Positions 20,398 through 32,452 of a stretch of DNA of 64,000 nucleotides are shown piece after piece (positions within the stretch are counted from its first letter, which is position 1; each line of letters opens with the position of its first letter). Below the pieces are notes generated by a model. That model was not told the origin of the DNA, did no database searches, and saw nothing but the letters and a program-made list of their open reading frames with translations. The translations under genes and the position numbers were made by a program. The DNA comes from Myotis daubentonii (taxonomy: Eukaryota > Chordata > Mammalia > Chiroptera > Vespertilionidae). Where the stretch lies: the NCBI RefSeq assembly GCF_963259705.1, contig NC_081861.1, forward strand, positions 110,514,102 through 110,578,101. The letters run 5' to 3'.

Positions 20398-20756
20398 GCT
20401 ATTATGGACTGAATGTTTATGTCTCCCCCAAAACAAGTCTTGAATCTCTAGCCTCCCATGTGATTATATTTGGAGGTGAGGCCTTTGGAAAGTAATTAAG
20501 TTTAGGTCTGGTCATGAAAAATTTGTACTCTAGAAGAGGAAGACGTACCAGTGCCCCCTCTTTCTCCACAATGTGAAGACACAGTGAAAATATTTTCTGT
20601 ATGCCAGGAAGAGTGCTGTCACCAAAACCTGACCTTGCTGGCAAACTAATATTAGACTTCCTGGACTCCTGAACTTTGAGAAATAAATGTTTGTTGTTTA
20701 AACCACTAATTTTGCAGTATGCATTTTGTTATAGCAGCCCACACAGATTAACACAT
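20398..20756 (+). mobile_element. MLT1/MST-like MaLR solo LTR
   Basis: Typical MaLR LTR text: TATGGACTGAATG near the start, GTGATTATATTTGGAG, AAGTAATTAAG, a polyadenylation signal in GAGAAATAAATG followed by TTTGTTGTTTAAACCAC, and an end in GATTAACACA. Plus-strand sense from the AATAAA. An ancient, pan-mammalian repeat. Confidence 0.85.
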
Positions 20757-21425
20757 AGCTAAAATAATCTTGAAGAAGAATCACACTACCCAATACCAGA
20801 TAGTGAAGCCTTCTATATAGCTATAGCAATCAAGATTTTATGGTATTTGCAGAGAGAGAGCTATACATAAATCAGTGAAACAAAATATATCACATAGAAA
20901 TAGACACGCAAAACCATGCCCAACTGATTATTGACAAAGTTGCATAAGCAATTAAATGAGGAAAGGATAATTCATTCAACAAATAGTGTGAGAGCAACTA
21001 GACACCCATAGTTTAAAAAAAAAGAAACCTTGACCTAAATCTTAAATCTCACACCTGATACACGAAGTAACTAAAAATAAATCATGGACTTAAATATATA
21101 ATGTAAAACTACAGAAGTTTTAGAAAAAAAAACATAGAAGAAATTTTGAGATCTAGTGTTAGATAAAGAGTTTTTAGATTTGACACCAAAAGCTTGATCT
21201 ATAAAAGGAAAATTTTATGAACTACACTTGGTGAAAGTTACAAATTTCTGTTGTGAAAGAAGCTATTAAGAAGATGGAAGAACAACCTACAGAGAAAATA
21301 TTTAAAACCAAATATCTTACAAAGGATTAGAATCTATATAAATAACTCAACCATATAAAAACAAAAAAAGCAATTAAAAGTGGACAGAAAACATTAACAT
21401 ACATTTCAATAAAATAGATATAAAT
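20757..21425 (+). mobile_element. Old L1M, left part (split by a younger L1)
   Basis: Decayed L1 ORF2 C-terminal/3' sequence (CTATAGCAATCAAGA, CCCAACTGATTATTGACAAAG). Its continuation is at 24296-24820 beyond the young L1. Confidence 0.7.
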
Positions 21426-21436
21426 ATGTCAAATAA

Positions 21437-21979
21437 AAAAATTAAAAGACAGGAGGAGAGCCTAAGAGAGCTTTGGGACAACATGAAACGAAACAAGATA
21501 CGAATAATAGGGGTACCAGAACAACAGAAAGATGAACAAGGATTAGAAAACCTATTAGAAGAAATAATATCAGAAAACTTCCCTGAGGTGGGGAAGAAAA
21601 AAGTCACACAAGCTCAGAGAGTCCCAAACAAGGTGAACCGAAAAGACCCACACCAAGACACATCATAATTACCATGGCAAATGTTCAGGACAAAGAGAAA
21701 ATCTTACAGGCTGCAAGAGAGAGACGGAAAGTTACATACAAGGGATCTCCCATTAGATTGTCAAATTATTTCTCAACAGAAACACATCAGGCCAGAAAAG
21801 AACGGACAGAAATTTACAAACTGATGCAAAGCAAAGGACTGAATCCAAGAATACTCTATCCAGCAAAGCTATCATTCAAACTTGAAGGGGAAATAAGAAG
21901 CTTCACAGACAAAAAAAGGCTAAGGGAGTTTATCACCACTAAGCCAGCAATGCAAGGAATGCTAAAGGGACTGGTATAA
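21437..21979 (+). pseudogene. L1 ORF1 C-terminal two thirds, one frameshift
   Basis: RRM piece (NKIRIIGVPEQQ, LLEEIISENFPEVGKKKVTQAQR) and, in another frame from 21674, the C-terminal domain (MANVQDKEKILQAARERR, LNPRILYPAKLSFKLEGE, ending AMQGMLKGLV). A +1 shift and stops at about 21665 separate them. Confidence 0.88.
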
Positions 21980-22028
21980 AAAGAAGAAATAAAAAGCTCA
22001 GAAAGAAAACAGCCACACAAAAAAAGAA

Positions 22029-23950
22029 ATGGCTACAAACAAATACCTTTCAATAATAACTTTAAACGTAAATGGACTAAATGCTCCAAACAAAAGACAT
22101 CGAGTGGCTGAATGGATAAAAAAACATGACCCATACATCTGCTGTCTACAATAAACCCACCTCATTAGAAGGGACTCACACAGACTGAAAATGAAAGGAT
22201 GGAAAAATATCTTTCAGGCAAATGGAAAGGAAAAGAAAGCTGGGGTAGCAATACTTATATCAGACAAAATAGACTTCAAAGTGAAGGCAATAACAAGAGA
22301 TAAGGAAGGCCACTTCATAATACTAAAGGGATCAATACAACAAGAAGATATAACCCTGGTAAACATATATGCACCCAATGTAGGAGCACCCAAATTCATA
22401 AAAAAACTCCTGTAAGATATCAAAGGAGAGATCGACAACAATACAATCATAGTAGGGGACTTTAATACACCATTGACAGCACTGGATAAGTCCTCTAGAC
22501 AAACAATCAGCAAAGATACAGCAATCCTGAATGACTCACTAGGTCAGATGGACTTAATAGACATCTTCAGAACACTTCACCCCAATGCCACGGAATATAC
22601 ATTCTACTCAAGTGCTAATAATACATATTCAAAAATAGACCATATATTGGGATACAAATAAAGTCTCCCCAAATTCAAGAAGATTGAAATCATAAAAAGC
22701 ATCTTCGCAGACCACGATGGCATAATATTAGAAATAAACTACAATAAAAACAACCCAAAATACTCAAACATCTGGAAGCTGAATAGCATGCTATTAAATA
22801 TTGATTGGGTTACCAATGAGATCAAAGAAGAAATTAAAAACATCCTGGAAACTAATGACAATGAAAACACAACAATCCAAAACCTATGGGACACATTGAA
22901 AGCAGTCCTGAGAGGGAAGTTTATAGCTCTACAGGCCTATCTCAAAAAACAAGAAAAAATGGTAGTAAATCATCTAACTCTATAACTCAAAGAATTAGAA
23001 AGAGAGCAACAAGAAAACCCCAGAATGAGCAGAAGGAAGGAGATAATAAAGATTAGAGCAGAAATAAATGACATAGAGACCAAAAAAACAATACAGAAAA
23101 TCAATGAAACCAAGAGCTGGTTCTTTGAAAGGATAAACAAGATTGACAAACCTCTAGCCAGACTCACCAAGAAGCAAAGAGAGAGGACCCAAATAAACAA
23201 AATCAGAAACGATAGAGGCAAAATAACAACAGACCCCACAGAAATACAAATGATTGTTAAAAAATACTATGGACAGCTCTACTCCAACAAACTAGACAAC
23301 CTGGAGGAAATGGACAAATTCCTAGAAAAATACAACATTCCAAATCTCAATCAGGAAGAATCTAAAAATCTCAACAGGCCAATAACTATGGAAGAAATTG
23401 AAGCAGTCATCAAAAAGGTTCCATCAAACAAAAGCCCAGGACCAGACGGCTTCACAGGGGAGTTTTACCAAACATTCAAGGAAGAACTAAAACCTATCCT
23501 CAGCACGACAAGTGTTGGAGAGAATGTGGAGAAAAAGGAACACTTGTGCACTGCTGGTGGGAATGCAGACTGGTGCAGCCACTATGGAAGACAGTATGGA
23601 GTTTCCTTAAAAAACTGAAAATGGAACTCCCATTTGACCCTGTGATCCCACTTCTAGGAATATATCCCAAGAAACCAGAAACACCAATCAGAAAGGATAT
23701 ATGCACCCCTATGTTCATAGCAGCACAATTCACCATAGCTAAGATCTGGAAACAGCCTAAGTGCCCATCAGTAGATGAATGGATTAGAAAACTGTGGTAC
23801 ATCTACACGATGGAATACTATGCTGCTCTAAAAAGGAAGGAACTCTTACCATTTGCAACGGAATGGATGGAACTGGAGAGCATTATGCTAAGTGAAATAA
23901 ACCAGTCAATGAAGGAAAAATACCACATGATATCACTCATTCATGGATAA
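22029..23950 (+). pseudogene. L1 ORF2, endonuclease-RT start fused to C-terminus
   Basis: Endonuclease blocks include ILISDKIDFKVKAITRDKEGH (22240-22320) and NDSLGQMDLIDIFRTLHP (22530-22590). RT begins [20 protein letters not shown] (23425-23490). At about 23506 the frame passes into [24 protein letters not shown] C-terminal sequence, ending in the zinc-knuckle-like C-terminal region at 23950. Catalytic RT motifs are therefore missing. Several stops are also present. Confidence 0.88.
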
Positions 23951-24243
23951 TAGAGACCATTATAAACTTTTGAACAATAATAGATACAGAGGCAGAGCTG
24001 CCTCAAACAGATTGTCAAACTGCAGCGGGAAGGCCGGGGAGTGTTGGGGGGCAGGAGGTAGGGGGGTAAGAGATCAACTAAAGGACTTGTATGCATGCAT
24101 ATAAGCATAACCAATGGACATAAGGCACTGGGTGATAGGGGAGGCTAGGGGACTGTCTAGGGCGGGGGGAAAAATGGACACATATGTAATACCCTTTGTA
24201 ATACTTTAAGCAATAAATAAAAAAAAAGTTTTAAAATGAAAAA

Positions 24244-24286
<43 letters not shown>

Positions 24287-24295
24287 ATATGTTAA

Positions 24296-24820
24296 ATGAA
24301 AATAATGAAAAAGATGTTTAACATAATTAGCCACTGGGAAAATTCAAATTTAAGAGATATGACTACACACCTATCAAAATGTCAAAATGACTAAAATAAG
24401 AAATAGTAACAACACCAAGAAAGCAGATCACTCATATATAGCTTGTGGGAATGCAAAATGGTATGGCTGTCCTGTAAACAATTTGAGAGTTTCTTGTAAA
24501 ACAAAATATGTGACTATCATATTATGCACCAATTTCACTACTAGTCATTTTCCAGAGAAAATAAAACTTATTTTCACACAAAACTGTACATACGTATTTA
24601 GGAAAGATTTATTTATAATGGCCTAAAACTGAAAACAGCCAAGATTTATTTTAACAGGTGAATGGTTAAACTTACTGTGAAATATCCATACCATGGAATT
24701 CTACTCAGCAACAAAGGTACTGAATTACCGATACACACAACTTGGTTGAATCTCAAGGGAATTGTGGTGAGTATAAAAAGCCACTCCCAAAAGGTTACAT
24801 AATGCATCATTATATTTATA
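24296..24820 (+). mobile_element. Old L1M, right part
   Basis: Continuation of the L1M from 20757-21425: TTAGCCACTGGGAAAATTCAA, AACAATTTGAGAGTTTCTTG and ATGGAATTCTACTCAGCAAC blocks typical of the ORF2 end. It ends at the A/T Helitron insertion site. Confidence 0.75.
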
Positions 24821-24944
24821 CTAGAGGCCCAGTGCACAAAATTCGTGCACTGGGGCGGGGGGTGTCCCTCAGCCCAGCCTGCACCCTCTCCAATCTGGGA
24901 CCTCTCGGGGGATGTCCAACTACCAGTATTCTGCCCCCACCCTC
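24821..24944 (-). mobile_element. HeliBat 3' end (5' part missing)
   Basis: CTAG at 24821-24824 preceded by A, followed by the complete 3' palindrome GTGCACAAAATTCGTGCAC (24833-24851), the Helitron terminator hairpin, and typical subterminal text. At about 24945 the sequence changes to an L1 5' UTR and no matching TC terminus is found downstream, so the element is truncated. Confidence 0.82.
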
Positions 24945-25363
24945 TTTACTGGGTATTTGGTGTTTGTATGATTTGGTTTATCTATTTGTTCTCTGGTGTT
25001 TTCTCCACCTTTTTCTTCCTTTTTCTTCTTTTTCCTTTCTCTCATACTATTTTTTCTCTCTTCCATATCATTTGTGCTCTCTTTTCTCTCCCCTAATTCT
25101 CTTTTCTCTGGTGGTCACTTTTATTGGTGTTATTGGTGTCATGAGTACATTTGTGTTTTATTCCCTTTATGTTGTGTCTTGTCGAGGTGGTTTTTATCCT
25201 GTTTGGCCAATGTGGTAGAGAGTGAGCCACATACCAGACATCTGGAGAGGAGACTCCATCCACGAATGGGTTAATAACACTCCAGACCCAACTACAGAGG
25301 CAGGAAGAAGGCAGCAGTGAGGGAGAGAGCATGAGTGAGGGAGGGAGCAAAAGAGTGTGTGGA

Positions 25364-25373
25364 CATGCAATGT

Positions 25374-25424
<51 letters not shown>
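25364..25424. repeat. (TG)n(AG)n microsatellite
   Basis: About 27 bp of TG followed by about 28 bp of AG inside the L1 5' UTR. Antisense frames here translate to SLSLSLSHTHTHTH and are artefacts. Confidence 0.95.
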
Positions 25425-25789
25425 GCACAGTTAGATCCTGCAGGACCTTTGGGGGCAGGCTGACTGGGAGTGCCTAACCAGGCAGCCTCTGCTACCATTG
25501 CAAACAGTCCTGGGGCATCTGGCTCTTCCACAGAGACTGTGCCTTTTTGAAGGGAAGAGCAGCTATGATTGGGAGCCTAGACTCACCTCCACTCAGGGTG
25601 ACCTCAGATAACACCCAGTACTCTACAACCACCAACACCAGGAACCTGCTGCCTCATTTGTGGTCCCACGATCTCCAAGACTCTAGCCAACCCTGGAACA
25701 GGCTCCTGTGAGTTCCGAAGCATGCTTCCCTGTGGCTGGCACAACGCTTTAGCCCAGGCAATGCGACCATGTAAGCAGAAGTCATGTGA

Positions 25790-26190
25790 ACAACCTGCCC
25801 AGTCTGAGGAACACCAGCCCCACAAGCAGCCCACCCTCATCTGAGGAGCAGCACCCATGTGAACAGCTCACCCCTATCCAAAAAGCAGCAGCACCGTGAG
25901 CAGCCCGCCCCTGTCTGAGGAGCAGCAGCTGTGTGAGCAGCCCACCCTGGTCCAAGGCACGGCAGTCGTGCACAGCCCATCCACGCCCGAGGAGCAGCAG
26001 CCTTGTGAGCAGCCCGACTGACCCCTTACGAAGAGTAGCAGCTGCGAGAGCAGCCTGCCCTCACCATCCAGAGGAGCCACCACTGCTGTGAGCAGCGCCC
26101 ACCAGAGGAGCCACCACCGAGGAGCAGCCACTGCCACAACTGCTCGAGGATCAGCTGCTGCTCGAGTAGCCGCTGCTGCCCAAGGAGCAG
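25790..26190. repeat. GC-rich tandem repeat in L1 5' UTR
   Basis: About ten imperfect units of roughly 36-40 bp built from GTGAGCAGCCC and GAGGAGCAGCA blocks. The antisense strand is open over long stretches (25604-26209) only because the repeat lacks stops. Confidence 0.75.
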
Positions 26191-26233
26191 CCCCTGCATG
26201 ACTAGACACCTAAATGCTTCTGTAAAAGCAAAA

Positions 26234-27077
26234 ATGGGGAGACAAAGAAACCCCCAATGGAAAAAAAAAGAATTGAAAGAGAAGCAGCTAAGTGAAACAG
26301 AGGCATGCATTATGTCAGAAAAAGAATTCAGAATAAGGGTCATACAGTACATGAATTAGATGGATGAAAAAAATCAACGACTTAGGTAAGAATCAAGAAG
26401 AAATAGTGATACAGCTGCAATAAAAAACACCAGGGAAATTTTCTACAGTAGACTAGGAGAAGCGGAGGACCAAATTAGCGAATTAGAAAACAGGGAAGCA
26501 AACACACCCAAACTGAACTGCAATTAGAGAAAAAAAATTAAGACAGGAGGAGAGCCTAAGGGAGCTTTGGGACAACGTGAAACAAAGCAACATATGAATA
26601 ATAGAGTGCCATAATGAGAGGAAGAGGAACAGGGTTAGGAAGCCTATTTGAAGAAATAATGTCAGAAAACTTCCCTGATGTGGGGAAGAAAAAAGTCACA
26701 CAAGCACAGAGAGTCCAAAACAAGATGAACCCGAAAAGACCCACACCAAAACAAGTCATAATTACGATGGCAAATGTTCAGGACAAAGAGAGAATCTTAA
26801 AGGCTGCAAGAGACAGAAAGTTACGTACAAGGGATCTCCCATTAGATTATCAAATGATTTCACAACAGAAACACATTAGGCCAGAAAGGAATGGGAAAAA
26901 AATTTACAAAGTATTACAAAGCAAGGGGCTGGATCCAAGAATACTCTATTGAGCAAGGCTATCATTCAATATTGAAGGGGAAATAAGGAGCTTCACAGAC
27001 AAAAACAACAACAACAACTAAGGGAGTTTATCGCTATCAAACCATCAATGCAAGAAATGTTAAATGGACTGGTGTAA
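26234..27077 (+). pseudogene. L1 ORF1 remnant
   Basis: Begins ATGGGGAGACAAAGAAAC. RRM/CTD pieces are readable from 26614 ([40 protein letters not shown]). Stops, indels and a CAA microsatellite at 27004-27018 break it; ends at TAA 27075-27077. Confidence 0.85.
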
Positions 27078-27124
27078 AAAGAAGAAATAAAAAGGGAAGA
27101 AAGGATACAGGAACAAAAAATAAA

Positions 27125-29940
27125 AATAGCTACAAACAAGTCCCTATCAATAATAACTTTAAATGTAAATGGACTAAATGCTCTAATCAAAAGACATTGA
27201 GTAGCTGAATGGAGAAAAAAAATGACCCATATATATGCTGTGTACAAGAGACTCACCTCAGAAGAAGGGACTCACACAGACTGAAAGTGAAGGGATGGAA
27301 AAATATCTTTCAAGCGAATGGAAATGATTTTAAAAAAATGATGGGGTAGCAATACTTATATCAGACAAATAGACCTCAAAGTGAAGGCCATAACAAGATA
27401 TAAGGAAGGCCACTTCATAACACTAAAGGGATCAATACATCAAGAGGATATATGCCGGGGTCCAACCCCAGCAGGTCCAGGGGTTCCCCAAGGTGTGGAC
27501 GGAGTCGGCAAAGAAGGAATGGCATGGAGGCAGCGTTCAGTTTATCATCATAGCCAGGTTCTGTCTAGGATCTCCAGCCAGGTTCTGTGGCCATGTTCTC
27601 TTGCTAGGTTCTCCAGGTTCTCCAGCCAGGTTCTGTAGCCATGTTCCCTCGCTAGGTTCTCCAACCAGGTTCTGTCCAGGTTCTCCAGCCAGGTTTAGTC
27701 ACCAGGTTCTAGTCAGGTGCTCTTGCCAATTTCTGTAGTCAGGTTCAGTCCAGGATCTTTTGCCATGTTCTCTCCAGCGAAGTTCTTCTGTCTCTAGGCT
27801 CCATGTAGGTTCTGTCTTCTTGATTCTGTTCTAAGTTCTGTCTTTTTCTGTCTTGTTACATCTGTATTTATACCAGTTGATTCAATCCTATCAATCTCTA
27901 TTACAAAGGTTAGGGCGTTTCTTATCTCCATTCCAGGGAGTAAAGATTATGCAGCTTAAGCATGATTGTTTGTAGTTAAAGTGATTAATTACCCGCCTGG
28001 CACTTAGTTAAGGGGTTTTATTCCCTCCCTAACTTCAGGGGAAAATCCCTACCTGGGGATTCAACCTTTCTCGGAGAGGTGACCTTGGTTAAAACACAGC
28101 TCCAAGAAGGTGAGCAAACATATTAAGAACCGTTTGCCATATATGCCAGGTCCCTTGAAACAGCAAGGATGGACCGGCTCCCGGCAGATATAATCCTGAT
28201 AAACATATATGCACCTAATGCAGGAGCAAACAAATACATAAAAACACTCCTGGAAGATATCAAGAGAGAGATCGACAACAATGCAATCCTAGTAAGGAAC
28301 TTTAATACTCCACTTCCATCACTGGATAAATCCTCTAGATAATAAATTAGCAAATAAAAAGCAAACAGCAATACTAAATGACTCACTAGATAAGATGGCC
28401 TTCATTGTTATCTTCAGAACATTTCTCCCCAAAGCCACGGAGTATACGTTCTTCTCAAGTGCACATGGGATATTTTCAAAGATAAACCACATATTGGGTC
28501 ACAGGCAAAGTCTCTCCAAATTCAAAAAGATTGAAATCATATAAAGCATCATCTCAGACCATAATGGCATAATATTAGAAATAAACTAAAATAAAAACAA
28601 TCAAAAAAATTCAAACACTTGGAAGCTGATACCATGCTATTAAACAATGACTGGATTACCAAAGAGATCAAAGAAGAAATGAAAAACACCCTGGAAATGA
28701 ATGAAAAACCACAACAATCCAAAATCTATGGGACCCAATGAAAGCAGTCCTGAGAGGGAATTTTATAGCTCTACAGGCATACTTCAAAAAAAAAAAAAAA
28801 AAGAAAGAAAGAAAAAGAAAAAAATGGTAGTAAATTATCTAACTCTGAAACTTAAAAAATTAGAAAGAGAGCAACAAGAAAAGCCCAGAGTGAGCAGAAG
28901 GAAGGAGATAATAAAGATCAGAGCAGAAATAAATTACATAGAGGCAACCCCCCCCAAAAAAAATACAAAAGATCAATGAAATGAAGAGCTGGTTCTTTCA
29001 AAGGATAAACAAGATTGATGAACCTCTAGCCAGGCTCACCAAGAAGCAAAGAGAGAGGGTCCAAATAAACAAAATCAGAAATGAAAGAGGCAAAATAACT
29101 ACAGACCCCACAGAAATACAAAGATTGTTAAAAAAATATTTTGAACAACTCTATTCTAACAAACTAGACAACCTAGAGGAAATGGACATATTTCTAGAAA
29201 AATAAAACATTCCAAAACTCAATCAGGAAGAATCTAAAAATCTCAATAGTCCAATAACTATGGAAGAAATTGAAGCAGCCATCAAAAAGCTTCCAGCAAA
29301 CAAAAGCCCAGGACTGGACGGCTTCACAGGGGAGTTTTACCAAACATTCAAGGAAGAACTAAAACCTATCCTCCTCACACTATTCCATAATATTCAAGAG
29401 GAAGGAACACTTCCAAGCTCATTCTATGAAATCAGCATTACCCTAATACCAAAACCAGATAAAGACAACATAATGAAAGAGAATTATAAGCTAATATCCC
29501 TCATGAACATAGATGCCAAAATACTCAACAAAATTCTAGCAAATTGGATCCAGCATCACATTAGAAAGATCATACACCATGACCAAGTAGGATTTATCCC
29601 AGGGATTCAAGGATGGTACAATATCCGCAAATCAATAAACGTGATACATCACATAAACAAATTGAGAGAAAAATCACAGTCATATCAATTGATGTAAAAA
29701 AATTTGACAAAATCCAACATCGTTTCTTGATAAAAAACCGTCAGCAAAATGGGAATAGAGGGGTCATACCTCAACATAATAAAACTATGGAGAAAACAAA
29801 TAAATGGGGCTACATCAAAATCCAAAGCTTCTGTACAGCAAAAAAAAAAAACCATCAACAACACAACAAGAAAACCCATTGCATGGGAGAACATATTTTC
29901 CAATGCTATTTTAGATAAGGGTTTAAACTCCAAAAAATAA
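27125..29940 (+). pseudogene. L1 ORF2 remnant, split by a solo LTR
   Basis: The start codon position reads ATA. Endonuclease sequence flanks the LTR. Beyond it, RT frames are readable at 28981-29205 ([18 protein letters not shown]) and 29260-29697 ([48 protein letters not shown]). Near 29785 it jumps to C-terminal sequence, so the YXDD catalytic region is absent. Confidence 0.85.
27453..28186 (-). mobile_element. Solo LTR of the class II family in L1 ORF2
   Basis: 734 bp, TGCCGGG/CCCGGCA ends, exact 6-bp target duplication GATATA (27447-27452 and 28187-28192). Same family and orientation as the provirus LTRs at 16184-18413, but it lacks a roughly 60-bp block (with CTAGGCTCCGAGGCCAGTCC) present in both of those, so it is a distinct subtype. 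Confidence 0.93.
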
Positions 29941-29945
29941 AACAT

Positions 29946-30404
29946 ATTTTAAAAAACTTTAAACTTACTATAGTGTTACCAACAAAAGCAGAAACTGAAG
30001 ATAAGTCTATATTTTGGAAAAAGTATAGCACTAGGTTTTTTTTCTCTTTTTATGTCATTGATGCTGAGGCCAAGACACATATGTGGGATAGCGACAACTC
30101 AGATATAAACCTATAGTCTTATTGAAGAACCAGGGTATGTTCAGGGTTACTTCAGAAGGATAAGAAGGGAGAAAATCCCATCAAGAGAGAGTCAAAGATG
30201 GTCCCACACATTTTAAGTATAAACTCTACCAATGTTTTTGCTGAATTATTCATGTATGTTGCTGATTACAGCAAACTAGCTAAGGTTAAAATTATTGAAC
30301 GAAGATTTAAGTTGTTTACAACTGCAAGTGAGATAGAGTTTAAAGTTTGATTTCAGCCAATAATGACTATTAAACAAAAGGGGGAAATGGTACTCTCTGA
30401 AGGA
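29946..30404. other. No gene seen
   Basis: AT-rich sequence with no recognised repeat, frame or RNA gene. Confidence 0.5.
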
Positions 30405-31790
30405 CTATAATAATCCAGAATCGATATGGATGTATAATCACAAGGTTCAAGATAAATTCCAATTTACTAGTCATGAGTAAACAAGCAAATGTGATCCATA
30501 TTGAAGTAAAAAGGTAGCCAATAATGATCCACCCCAACATGAAGTAGACATATAAACAATTAGCAGATAATAATTTTAAATAGATATTATAACTATGGGG
30601 GACGAGGGGAGATTGAGAGAAATAGAAGCCATAAAGTAGAACTAAATGAAAAGTTTGGATCTGAAAACAGTACAATATCTGAAATTCACAATTCACTAGA
30701 TGGATTTAAAAACAGAAAAGGATAACAGAACAAACGGTTAGAGCCGTGGTCGGCAAACTGCGGCTCGCGAGCCACATGCAGCTCTTTGGCCCTTTGAGTG
30801 TGGCTCTTCTTAAGCCTTAGGAGTACCCTAATTAAGTTAATAACAATGTATCTACCTATATAGTTTAAGTCTAAAAAATTTGGCTCTCAAAAGAAATTTC
30901 AATCGTTGTACTGTTGATATTTGGCTCTGTTGACTAATGAGTTTGCTGACCACTGGTGAAGATAGAAATGTCCAATCTAAAAAACTTAAAGCAAAAGGAA
31001 TTGAAAAGAGCTACATTGATCTGTGTGACAATATGAAAATGTTTAGTATGTGTGTAATTAAAATCTTAGAAGAATAGAAGAGATTAAGTGGACCAACAGA
31101 AACATTGAAGAAACAATGTCAAAAATTTCCTAAAATTGATGAAAGACATTGTTACAGATTCAAGATCAGCAAACCTCAAAAACAAAGATAAATACAAAGA
31201 TAACCACATTTTAAGCATATCATAATTAAATTTCTGAAAGTAGACAGAAAATCATGACCACTGAATTCTCATCAGGAAAAAAAAGTAGAGGCCCCCCCAA
31301 AAATGAGATATTTAAAATGCTGGAAAAAGAGAACATAGAAGTTTATATTTAGAGAAAATATCCTACCAGAATGAAGACCAGAAAAATATAGAGTATTGTT
31401 TATTCTCCAGTAGAACTGTACTACCAACAAACAAACAAACAAACAAAAACTAGAGAACATCTCCTGGCTAAAGGAATATGATATCAGACAGGAGCTAAAA
31501 TCTTCAGGAAGAATGAAGAACAGCAAGAATGGTAAATATCTCAATTAAATTTAATAGCTCTATGTTACATATGACTGAAAAAAACAATTCTATGTAACAT
31601 TCTATTGTATTTATAATGTATGTAGTGACAAGATATATGACAACTATAAAATGGATGGGATTGGTAAATTAACATATATAGTTCAGGGTCTTTGTATTTT
31701 AATTAAAGTGGCAAGATTAACACAAACTAAGTGGTAAAAAAGTAAGGATATATATTACACTACCTAGAGAAACTACTAAAATTATGCTAA
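30405..31790 (+). mobile_element. Old L1M/HAL1-like ORF1 region
   Basis: Decayed ORF1-type text: GAGAGAAATAGAAGCCATAA, CTGTGTGACAATATGAAAA (RRM), CCTAAAATTGATGAAAGACA, and a late GGAAGAATGAAGAACAGC. An hAT-like element sits in it at 30744-30955. It contains an (AAAC)n tract near 31427-31448. Confidence 0.65.
30744..30955. mobile_element. Non-autonomous hAT-like DNA transposon (~212 bp)
   Basis: Terminal inverted repeats CCGTGGTCGGCAAACTG at the left and GAGTTTGCTGACCACTG at the right (consensus-like CAGTGGTCGGCAAAC). The subterminal GCGGCTCGCGAGCCACATG and TTTGGCTCT blocks are characteristic of a non-autonomous hAT family in bats. The 8-bp target duplication is not clear. It inserted into an old L1. 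Confidence 0.75.
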
Positions 31791-31889
31791 AAGTATAACT
31801 AAAACTTTAATAAATGTAGTAAAATTAATTTCTAAAAAAATATATGTTAGATTAACCCCAAATAAGAGAGGAGCAAGAGAAGAACAAAG

Positions 31890-32115
31890 AGACAGCGAAG
31901 CATCGATCAGATGCTCAAAACTCAGAGGGAAGGCAGGGGAGGGTGGGGGTGAGGGGGAGAGATCAACCAAAGGACTTGTATGCATGCATATAAGCATAAG
32001 CGATGGATGTGGACAACAGGGGGTGAAGGTGAGGGCAGGATTGGGGAGATGAGGGGACATTGGGGGGATAAGGACACATTTGTAATATCTTAATAAAGGG
32101 AAAAAATAAAAAAGG
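31890..32115 (+). mobile_element. L1 3' UTR fragment
   Basis: CAGAGGGAAGGCAGGGGAGG, then GATCAACCAAAGGACTTGTA, TGCATGCATATAAGCATAAG, closely matching the 3' UTR at 24000-24210. A heavily 5'-truncated insertion with an A-rich tail. Confidence 0.85.
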
Positions 32116-32234
32116 GGAAAAATAAAGATAAAATGATCTAAATTCAATAATTTAAATAATTACTTTAGAGTAAATGTACTAAATATTCCAATGAAAAATA
32201 ACTCTATGAGGTTGGTGACATCTTTCTTTCTTTT

Positions 32235-32330
32235 TTTGAGAAACTAAAGCATAGAAAGAATAATCATTTCTAAGTTCATACAAGTGCAAGAGCCAGGATT
32301 TAAATCCAGTTAGAACCCATGTTCTTTTTA
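32235..32330 (+). mobile_element. MIR SINE fragment
   Basis: GAGAAACTAAAGCATAGAAAG, then GCAAGAGCCAGGATTTAAATCC, the conserved MIR core in decayed form. Confidence 0.6.
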
Positions 32331-32339
32331 AAAACCTTT

Positions 32340-32452
32340 TTATTTATTTATTTTTTTTTGAGAGAGAGAGAAAATCGATTTTCTGTTCCACTTGGTTGTA
32401 CATTCATTGGTTGTTTCTTGTATGTGCCCTGACCAGAGATCAGAGTCCACAT
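32340..32452 (-). mobile_element. Ves SINE, truncated
   Basis: Plus-strand T run, GAGAGAGAGA, AATCGATTTTCTG-like and GTATGTGCCCTGACCAGAGA. The tRNA-derived head is missing. 32453-33360 beyond it shows no gene or recognised repeat. Confidence 0.7.

Larger units (their letters stand above)
21437..24283 (+). mobile_element. Young L1, 5' truncated, internally deleted in ORF2
   Basis: Starts in ORF1, contains ORF2 endonuclease and RT start, then joins at about 23506 directly to the ORF2 C-terminus, skipping roughly half of ORF2. Ends with a 3' UTR, AATAAAT and an (AATA)n tail (24238-24288). AAATATGTCAAATAAAA before it and AAATATGTTAAATGAAAA after it are the target duplication. It interrupts the old L1M. 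Confidence 0.9.
24945..29945 (+). mobile_element. L1 with 5' UTR, ORF1 and ORF2, 3' end lost
   Basis: 5' UTR to 26233, ORF1 26234-27077, ORF2 from about 27125 to 29940. A class II solo LTR splits it at 27453-28186. ORF2 has a further internal deletion at about 29785 and no 3' UTR or tail is seen at 29945. Inactive. Confidence 0.85.

Noticed and set aside
25604..26352. Antisense frames with AAAATRAAADPRAV-like composition
   Set aside because: Antisense to the GC-rich tandem repeat of an L1 5' UTR; no domain or splice context.
30736..30963. 8-bp target duplication for the hAT-like element
   Set aside because: GGTTAGAG and GTGAAGAT match at only about half the positions; not claimed.
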